Shown: positions 42,575 through 64,000 of the stretch, piece after piece
Layout: every line of letters begins with the position of its first letter
Position numbering within the stretch: the stretch's first letter is position 1
Assembly: GCA_030268105.1 (NCBI GenBank)
Contig: BSDZ01000079.1
Location: 3,539,501 to 3,603,500 of the forward strand
From: Volvox africanus
Taxonomy: Eukaryota > Chlorophyta > Chlorophyceae > Chlamydomonadales > Volvocaceae
Direction: 5' to 3'
Length of the DNA stretch: 64,000 nt
The notes under the pieces: model-generated
Seen by the model: the letters and a program-made list of their open reading frames with translations, nothing else
Told to the model about the DNA's origin: nothing
The model's database searches: none
Made by a program: the position numbers and the translations under genes

Positions 42575-42704
42575 TGACCTGCGCTCTGACCTGCGCGCTC
42601 ACCTGCGTTCTGACCTGCGCGCTCACCTGCGTTCTGACCTGCGCGCTCACCTGCGTTCTGACCTGCGCGCTCACCTGCGTTCTGACCTGCGCTCTGACCA
42701 GGCT
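42575..42704. repeat. Minisatellite, 12-bp basic unit in a 24-bp higher-order unit
   Basis: About ten 12-bp units of the form ACCTGCGNNCTN alternate ACCTGCGCGCTC with ACCTGCGTTCTG, giving a 24-bp period. It translates as Leu-Thr-Cys-Ala/Val repeats on the plus strand, but no gene context supports translation. Confidence 0.93.
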
Positions 42705-43684
42705 GGGCGTGAGCACAGACAAACCAATTGGTTTGATGAAGACATCTGGTGGCCGTTTCGCAGAATAGAGGGCTCTATAATGCACCACTCATCCCACCCC
42801 CCCTGCAGATAATGTGCCGACTGAGGGCACGGAAGGCGCTCATTCCAGTCCCCTCTTCCCCCCCCTCCCGAGAATCTATAACGCAAATTGTGCAGCTCCT
42901 CGCTGTTCTAGCTGTTCCGTACCTGTCCCAGAAGGCTGTGTACTCGTTGCTCTTCGTGCATGCAACTCACCGACTGGTTGACGCACTGTTACACACCACA
43001 CAACCAAGATGACGCTATTCACAAAGCCCGTCTAATAATTAAAGCTTGTTACGATGGTGGTGTGTGAAGTCTCCCCGCTCAGCGTGGCGATAGAAGCTTA
43101 CGGGATCCTGCCGAAGCATCGCAATATATTACTGCCCGGCATGAGAGCACACATGAGGCCAACAAGAGCCAGTGCGCAAATTCACACCAGCTGAAAAGTT
43201 TTGTAGTTGACACGCACCAATACACACCAATGAATGCAGCAGGCCGCGTGCTCAGCATGATAATGGTGGCGTGAGAGGTGCGCCATGCTTGCTGGTTGGC
43301 TGGATGGAAGGGATGGACGGCGTTTCCACGCCGGCTCACTGTCATATCACATACCGAACGACCATCAACGTTTATGCAATCTTACACGAAGAGGTCCCTG
43401 AGGCCCAACAACAAAGTCGTAGCCGAAGGAGCGCGGAAGCTCCTGATAACCCACGTGCACACATACCCGGCACCTTTCCCCTCCTTTCCCCTCATTGACA
43501 GTCGGGTTGTTTGAGACCAGCTAAGGCACAGCAGTAGAGAATGTGCGGACGAAATCCCAGGCTAGCATAGTGCTCAGGAATGATTTCGCTGCGGCCTTCT
43601 TGGAGGTGACTGAGCCGACGCACAAGGGTTTACGTTCACATTCTTTTGACGGGAACACAAAGGCTGGAAGCTGTACTGAGCCTA

Positions 43685-43689
43685 TTACA
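43685..43689 (-). terminator. Candidate TGTAA polyadenylation signal of the beta-galactosidase gene
   Basis: TTACA on the plus strand reads TGTAA on the minus strand, about 135 bases beyond the beta-galactosidase stop. Distance and motif fit a volvocalean 3' UTR. Confidence 0.5.
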
Positions 43690-43821
43690 GCTGAAGGTGA
43701 AGTAGTTCAAAGCTCGAGGTCCTAAAGTAGGGAGCTGCAAGCGCTGACGCCTCTGTTGAGCAAGAGGCGCGTTGGGACCCCCGGCTCAATTGCCTCGGAA
43801 GGTGCATGCACTCGCCTGCGC

Positions 43822-58206
<14,385 letters not shown>

Positions 58207-60941
58207 ATCTGTTTCGAGGTAATCCCCGTAGGTACAACTTGTTTCAATTTGAACCTCGGGAAATTACAGGTCCTTGTTATGTTAGAGATTCCTTTTTAGT
58301 TTAGTTGAAACCTGCTAATTGGAAGCGCATGTCACGATAAGCCGTCACGGTGTGCATCGGGTGGCGACTGAGGAAATGACAAGCATCAGTCTGTTCGACA
58401 ACATACTACGTTGGATACGAACTTTAAGCAAGATAGCAGCTCGTCCGTGGCTATAACCTGTAAGATTTTGCTGTTTCCGTTTGTGGGCGTTACAGGGCAC
58501 TGTTTTCGGTTGTTTCGGAGCTACTTTGCTTCAATACCTCGACGACGCAATTTCAACACCTATTCTGAGGTGAAATGATCCTTTATAATGCGTGTCAGGC
58601 TTAGTTTCTTCTTCAGGTTTAGAAGTACATCTGATTGCATTTGGTGTCGATCGAATTGCTCACCAGCTTCCTGCGCCAAGGGATTTGGCGTCTCCCATAG
58701 CACAGTCAACACATTCAGTGACACTCCAAGCCATAAAAACAAACTATACACGACTGGAAATGTGTGGCGATACGACGGGTTTCAAACCCCTTCAAGGAAG
58801 TCCTGGAGGAACGGCTCCTATTACATAAGATCAGGAATTCATACACCCAAGGCGTTCCCCTCTGGACCCTCTCATGCTCGGGTTCTCGATAGAGTATCAA
58901 GACCGGCAAAATAACCGACAAAATTTGCACAGTCCTGATGATGGTCGTGAATCTTTACAAATGATTTATGAACATGAATGTGAGATGCTTTCCGCGGTCA
59001 ATCACACAAACGAAGCATCTTTCTCCCACACACGTGATGTTGTAGCATACCCGAGGTTCGTATACGTGCACGCGCGCAGAAAGCATATAGGCTGTCATGA
59101 AGCCCTCGCCGCCGCCCTGACGCACCAGCACCGCGACCCATGGTAGCGCAATAGGAAAGTCCCCATAAGATGATTTATGTGTCAACGCTTTCGCTATGAA
59201 AGAACCCAAACCCAGCCCGCTCTCCCACCGGGTTCCCTCGTCAGACGACTTTCACGCCAGAGCCGAGCGCAAACCGGCTGCCATCTCAACCACCTGCTAT
59301 ACCGTAAAAAACAGCTCGCAGGGACGAGCCCCGCCCTTGGCACAGCGGGCCTACTACCAGCAACAGCAGGACACGGGAACCGTTTGCCTGCAAGAAATTA
59401 AATCAGGTGAAGGACAGCTGCGGCAACATGACCAAACACAGTTTAGCAGCCTGAGTTGAAGTGACTAAAAACATCCTCTTATGTTGCAAAGCGATACATG
59501 TGAACACGAAAAGAGATTATACAACACAGGATGACATGTGAGACAACTCGAACATGACCAGGCTAGCGCGTACACACATACACATAAGGCACAACACGGA
59601 GACATGGAATGAAGGCACTTTGCAACCGCTACAAGTCGCAGCAGCCACGCCTCCTTCATTCCAATCATATGATGTGGAACACGAGACAAAATAATGGAAT
59701 GTGTCGAATATAAGCAATCCGGGCATCATCCATGCAGTACCATGATGTGAATATAATGAACAATTCTTATGTTGTCTTCTGATTTGCGGCGGTCCACGTG
59801 CAGTGCCTCTTAGACTCTCAAATCGAGCTAGGCGCCGCGCCACAAAAAGCGCACTGGCTTTTGCAGCTGCCCCCGTGGTCGGACAGCACATGCACACAGC
59901 ACACCTGTGCTTGTTCCGTCTGCGGGATGCACGCACACTCTGCAAACTGTCGCCGAGCTGCATTCATCTTCGCAATAAATCACCATCGGCATCACAATAA
60001 GATCGACGTGCAATTTTCCATGACTCACGCGCTCGCGCAAACCAACTAGCGTTCCATGCGCGCGATCCAGAAAAACTTACTGGCAAGGCCTGGGTGGTGA
60101 AATGTTGGAATTGACTCAACCCAACAAAGCCCCTTCCAAACCCCCTCCAAACGCAATGATGCCGACTCTAAAAACGCTGTGGATTGGACGCCCCTATGAT
60201 TGTGCACTGTATTTGATGGAGGTAACCGAAGAATGTCCGCCCCCCAGGGCGTAACGCCGCAGCTGTTATAAACATCTTTCCATGTTTCATGCGAAACGGC
60301 AGACTACTAATTAAGGGCTTGTGCACAGGGGAATGACATAAACGGCCCGTGCACCGCGCTATATGAACACCAAAACTGACGGCAGGTGGCAGTGGAATGT
60401 CAACGGCACACTACGCAGCCAACACAATTGAGACGAACATCTGCCCGAGCACCCACGCATTGTACTGCAAATCGGGAGCCCTATCTGCCCCGCTTGTGCT
60501 GGTTATTGGATGGGGCTTCATGTCAACTCCACTGACCGCTGATATGACAACTTGCCTACGTTGCATGAACAACGATCCCCAAGCAACCGCAAGCGACAGC
60601 GAGCAGGGGGAGTGGTCGGCGGACCCAGGGCATCGCACGACGAGTATATCTGGCCGCGGTCTAAACCAATGAAACGTAGGTGTCCCTCAACGCAACTAGG
60701 GAAGTGAGTCGCAGCCTTCGGGGAGGAGACGAAAACCTGGCCTGCATGGTCCGAAGGACCTTCGGCATCCGAGACATTGCCAGGAGACAGGACCCTTCTC
60801 CCGGACCGCTACGGCGCTGGCGTTGGTCGTCAGCGCAACCCTGCTGCAAATGATAGCAGCATCGAGCACAACGCCAAAGACATCCAGACAACGCGAATGG
60901 GCGATAGATGGATAGCAGTGACAAGGCACCCGCCCGCTCTC
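58207..60941. other. Spacer upstream of beta-galactosidase, no recognised gene
   Basis: No gene is recognised. About 58210-58600 is AT-richer than the neighbouring exons and probably contains the beta-galactosidase promoter; no clear element stands out. Toward 60660-60941 minus-strand frames remain open for up to 220 codons, so a further terminal exon or the 3' UTR of the KH gene may lie there. Confidence 0.5.
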
Positions 60942-62844
60942 CTAGTGACGCACCGAGGTCTCGCCACCACCGCCCCTTGACCCTGAAAGGCGCTGCAGTA
61001 TGAACGCGTGCGCAATATTGACTGAGTTCCGAGCCCCAGCAATTGTTACGCGCCGCATTGTATCCGGCGCTGGCCCTTCGCCCACAGCCGGCTGGGGGCG
61101 GCGAGCGATGTGGATACTCACGTTCAGCAGGCGCTGCATAGAATGGAGGGTTTCGCCTCCACGTCCTACACAACCAAAGCAGGGTTGGTGGAACCGGAAA
61201 GATTAGCCCAGGTTCAGTAGGATGCCAAGTAAGCTTCTTAGGCACCTCAGCCTCCACGCGTCGCCCTGAGACTGAGCACCCGTAAACAGTCAGATGCAAC
61301 CGCAATAAGATACGACAAAACATGTCATGGCACAAGCTTGCTGGATAAACATGAGGACCACAGTTTGGGCGAGCCGCAGTCTACGTCCTTCGGCATAATG
61401 GCTGAGACCTCACTACCTTGTATCTGAGGTTTAATACCGTCCCATACCTATCAGCAAGCCGACGCGGTTCTCGGGCACTTCAATGCTGACCTCTAACCGC
61501 GGGCCAAGTACATCCGGCTGGGCTTGCTGGCCTGGCGACGGAGGGCCTTGGAGGGCGCCGCTATGCCCCGAACTTTGCAGTGGCGCAGGCCCAATCGCCG
61601 CGGCTGCCACAGCCGTCGCGATGGGCAAGCTAGACATCCTGGGCAGGGCGCGTATTGTGTTGGGGCCTGGGGACGCCGTTGCGACCGGGACAGCCAAGGG
61701 CGCGTGCGCCATGCTGACGGGCGCCGCTGTCAGCGGCAGTACCGGCGCAGCCGCAGGCTGAAGCTGCTGTAACGGAAAGTAAACGAATGTAGACGTCCCG
61801 GCAGCTGGTGACTGGGCGTACATGGGTTGCCCCGGCGTTGGTGCGAGCGTCGCCGGCTGTTGCAACTGCGGTTGCTGCTGCTGCAGCTGCTGCGACCGGT
61901 GCTGTTGCTGCTGAAGCAAATGCGGCGGCATGTGTTGTTGCAGCAAGCCTGGTGGGTTGCGGAGGTGACCCGTCCGTGCAAGAAGCGCCATGCGGCTACT
62001 TGGGAACTGCCCTTCAAAGGACGGCTCGCCCGGCTCTAGGAAGGGCCGTGTTAACAACTGCGAATGGGGTAAACGTGGCGCCATGGGGTTGAGAAAAGAA
62101 AGCTGCAGTCAAAGCGAAAACCCCTCGACAGGGACAACAAGTATCCGTCCATAGGTTGTCCTGTGCGAATGCAGGCAACAATATGCAAAATCTGCTTCCC
62201 GTATGTTTCAGTAGCATCTGAAATGATTCGAACGATGGAAATACAAAATTCCTTACCTTATCCACGATGAGTCCCGTGGCGCGAAGGGTCTGCAAGCAGC
62301 CGCCTGAAATCGTTGCGATCCGCTCTCTCGGTAACTCAGCATCCCTATCTGGCTCTGCGGAGATACTGATGTTGGCATCGGCTTGCGCCGTGATGGCTCG
62401 CACGGTCCGACCTCCAGCGCCAAGGATATAACCACAAACGCTAGATGGTAAGATAAGCTTCCACTGTGTGCTGACTCCCATGAAAACAGCTTCAAGAGGC
62501 AATGGTCCAGGCATTCCAAGGCAGCCAGAAATTGCAAAAAGGGCCGTAATGCAGGAACCCAAGGTTCCTGTCAGCACCAGCACCCTATCTGGCGTGCCAG
62601 GGTAGAGCTCATTCGGCCTTGAAAGTTGGATGCGGGCGCCACCTGAAAGAAACTGTAGCTGGTCGCGATTGTGTCCGCCTCTACCGATTATACTGCCCGC
62701 CAGAGCGTTTGAGACGCAAAGCTTCATCAGTACCACTTGGCCGCCCAACTCATCCATAGAGCCATGGCGATAGCGCACTAGTGGTCCTGTCAGCACGTGC
62801 TCGGTCACCACGGCTAGAGACTCAAAAGCCCAAGGCCCCAACAT
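60942..62844 (-). CDS. Three-KH-domain RNA-binding protein (PCBP/hnRNP K-like)
   Basis: Predicted binder of single-stranded RNA or DNA. Three exons on the minus strand: 62844-62257, 62057-61448 and 61165-60942, in phase, giving 473 residues. KH1 (about residues 36-105) has LCVSNALAGSIIGRGGHNRD. KH2 (about 127-195) has WKLILPSSVCGYILGAGGRT followed by ANISISAEPDRD. A linker of about 170 residues rich in Gln, Pro and Ala (LLQQQQHRSQQLQQQQPQLQ) precedes KH3, which has VSIEVPENRVGLLIGRGGET and MQRLLNVSIHI. All three GxxG loops (GRGG, GAGG, GRGG) are intact. The last intron splits the KH3 loop. The Met at 62844 is taken as start; the internal Met of GSMDELGG (about 62757) is an alternative. The stop at 60942 follows a Gly-rich tail; a TCG/GTGCGT donor just before it could lead to another exon. 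Confidence 0.88.
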
Positions 62845-64000
62845 CGGCTACTAGCCTGGCCCCCCGCCCGAGCTCGACGCCCTCCAGATCATGCGCGCCT
62901 TGTCTGCCAGGCAGTAAGAGCTGCAAGGCGATATGCACAGCTGACCTGGAGTGTCTCGTTCAAACCTGGGATCGAAGGCGGCGTTAGGTAAGAGAGGATG
63001 GGCCCTGCACCGATTCGCACAATTAACACACCTTCGTGCGGGCTGAGGCGTTTCAATCTGCCTCAGCCGCGCAACCGGCGCTGCGGAGTTGCCTCTTTGC
63101 GAACGAACTCAATTTAGCACCCCCAACAATTAATTAATCCCGTCTTTTTGCCCTAAATATTAAGGTAATACAAACATATATGATTATCTTGGATGCGTAT
63201 TTGAATCAAGTTGGCTAGGAGCACACGAGATGGTCAAGCAGCTTTTTGTTGTACCGCATTCCGGTTATTGCTGAGGGTGAACCCACATCAATCATTAGAC
63301 TCTTACCTTGTGACTTCGAATTATATTAGCAACCGGAACTGAAAAGGCCTCCTTTTATGTTTGCCGTATGCTAACCCACCGTCACGTCGCAATTTCCATA
63401 ATTCTGCAACCGCATATACTTGTTTCTCTCCAGCCTACAATTATATATAAATAATACCTATAAAAAATCTCAATCTGAGGTCCTTTTCCGAGCCGGATAC
63501 GTCAGGAATTTTGCACTCAACAAGTTGGCCAATACCATGCCGCGATAAAAATCCTACATGTACGTATCCATTTATTTTTTATTTTTCATAGTTTTTCAAC
63601 GTCCAAATTCTGAGACTTAAGCCGGTCACCTGTCTGACGCATAACTGAAATAACATCAAATCGATAGCCAAATATAAGATTTTTTTATGGCATTGAAGGA
63701 AAAGTTTTACTCAACAGAGTGAGCTCCGTGACAAACGGCCATACAGTTGCCCGTGCAAAACACGACAGCTCTGTCAGCACCACCAAAAGATGTTGTCTTT
63801 TACATTACACTTGTATTAGGCTAATGTGGAGACGGAAAGTAGCCATGTAGTTCAGGCACGCTGCTCTTATAGGCAACAGCTTCGGCACCTTCCGAGCTCT
63901 GGCCAACCCGCAAACTTGCTACATCGCCAGCGGAATGGTACCCAGACTGAAGGCGAAACATAACTCCGATTGCGTAGATATTTTCTGTAACGTAAAATTG
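62845..64000. other. AT-rich region upstream of the KH gene
   Basis: From about 63110 the sequence is distinctly AT-rich, with T and A runs and no long frames. I see no gene. The KH-gene promoter should lie between 62845 and about 63300, but no specific element is recognised. Confidence 0.55.

Larger units (their letters stand above)
39738..43821. other. Gene-poor spacer with AT-rich segment and minisatellite
   Basis: No gene is recognised. About 39800-42200 is comparatively AT-rich with no long frames of coding character. Near 40596-40630 the motif GTACATGGGAA repeats two to three times. A 12/24-bp minisatellite lies at 42575-42704. The 3' UTR of the beta-galactosidase gene is expected just below 43822. 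Confidence 0.55.

Noticed and set aside
42575..42704. CRISPR-like regular repeat
   Set aside because: Units are directly adjacent with no unique spacers; it is a minisatellite in a eukaryotic spacer.
60661..61335. A 224-codon minus-strand frame downstream of and across the last KH exon
   Set aside because: It overlaps the KH3 exon in another frame and lacks motifs; the KH frame is fixed by GRGGET and MQRLLNVSIHI.

Overview
The window looks like nuclear DNA of a green alga of the volvocalean type (Chlamydomonas/Volvox relatives). Coding exons are GC-rich and spliced with GT-AG introns. Exons carry long Ala/Gly/Ser/Gln tracts, introns and spacers are full of short tandem repeats, and candidate polyadenylation signals read TGTAA. 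The gene families also fit: a PAS-guanylyl cyclase of the expanded algal type, a GAF/TKL-like kinase, a PHT4-like transporter and a PHS1-like phosphatase. The species cannot be fixed from the sequence alone. There are no bacterial operons, rRNA, tRNA, CRISPR array or complete transposon that I can recognise.

Layout. 1-2677 (+): 3' part of a dual-specificity phosphatase with a C-terminal zinc-finger-like motif; one intron starts with GC and is filled by about 82 copies of a hexanucleotide. 2678-7846: no gene recognised. 7847-16623 (-): complete eight-exon PAS/guanylyl cyclase of about 2,038 residues. 16624-20800: no gene recognised, partly AT-rich. 20801-25211 (-): nine-exon SLC17/PHT4-type transporter of about 482 residues. 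25212-30730: no gene recognised. 30731-37227 (-), perhaps reaching 39737: GAF-domain protein kinase; the kinase half is clear, the 5' half is only partly resolved. 39738-43821: no gene recognised, contains a 12/24-bp minisatellite. 43822-58206 (-): twenty-exon LacZ-type (GH2) beta-galactosidase, about 1,337 residues. 58207-60941: no gene recognised. 60942-62844 (-): three-KH-domain RNA-binding protein of about 473 residues. 62845-64000: AT-rich, nothing recognised.

Gene models were built by hand by matching splice sites to reading-frame phase and to family motifs. For the cyclase, transporter, beta-galactosidase and KH gene every junction is phase-consistent and the summed exons are divisible by three. 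The phosphatase model is also consistent but its 5' end lies outside the window. The genes do not form a pathway: the phosphatase, cyclase and kinase are signalling proteins, the transporter and beta-galactosidase are metabolic, and the KH protein acts on RNA. Five of the six genes lie on the minus strand; the phosphatase is convergent with the cyclase.
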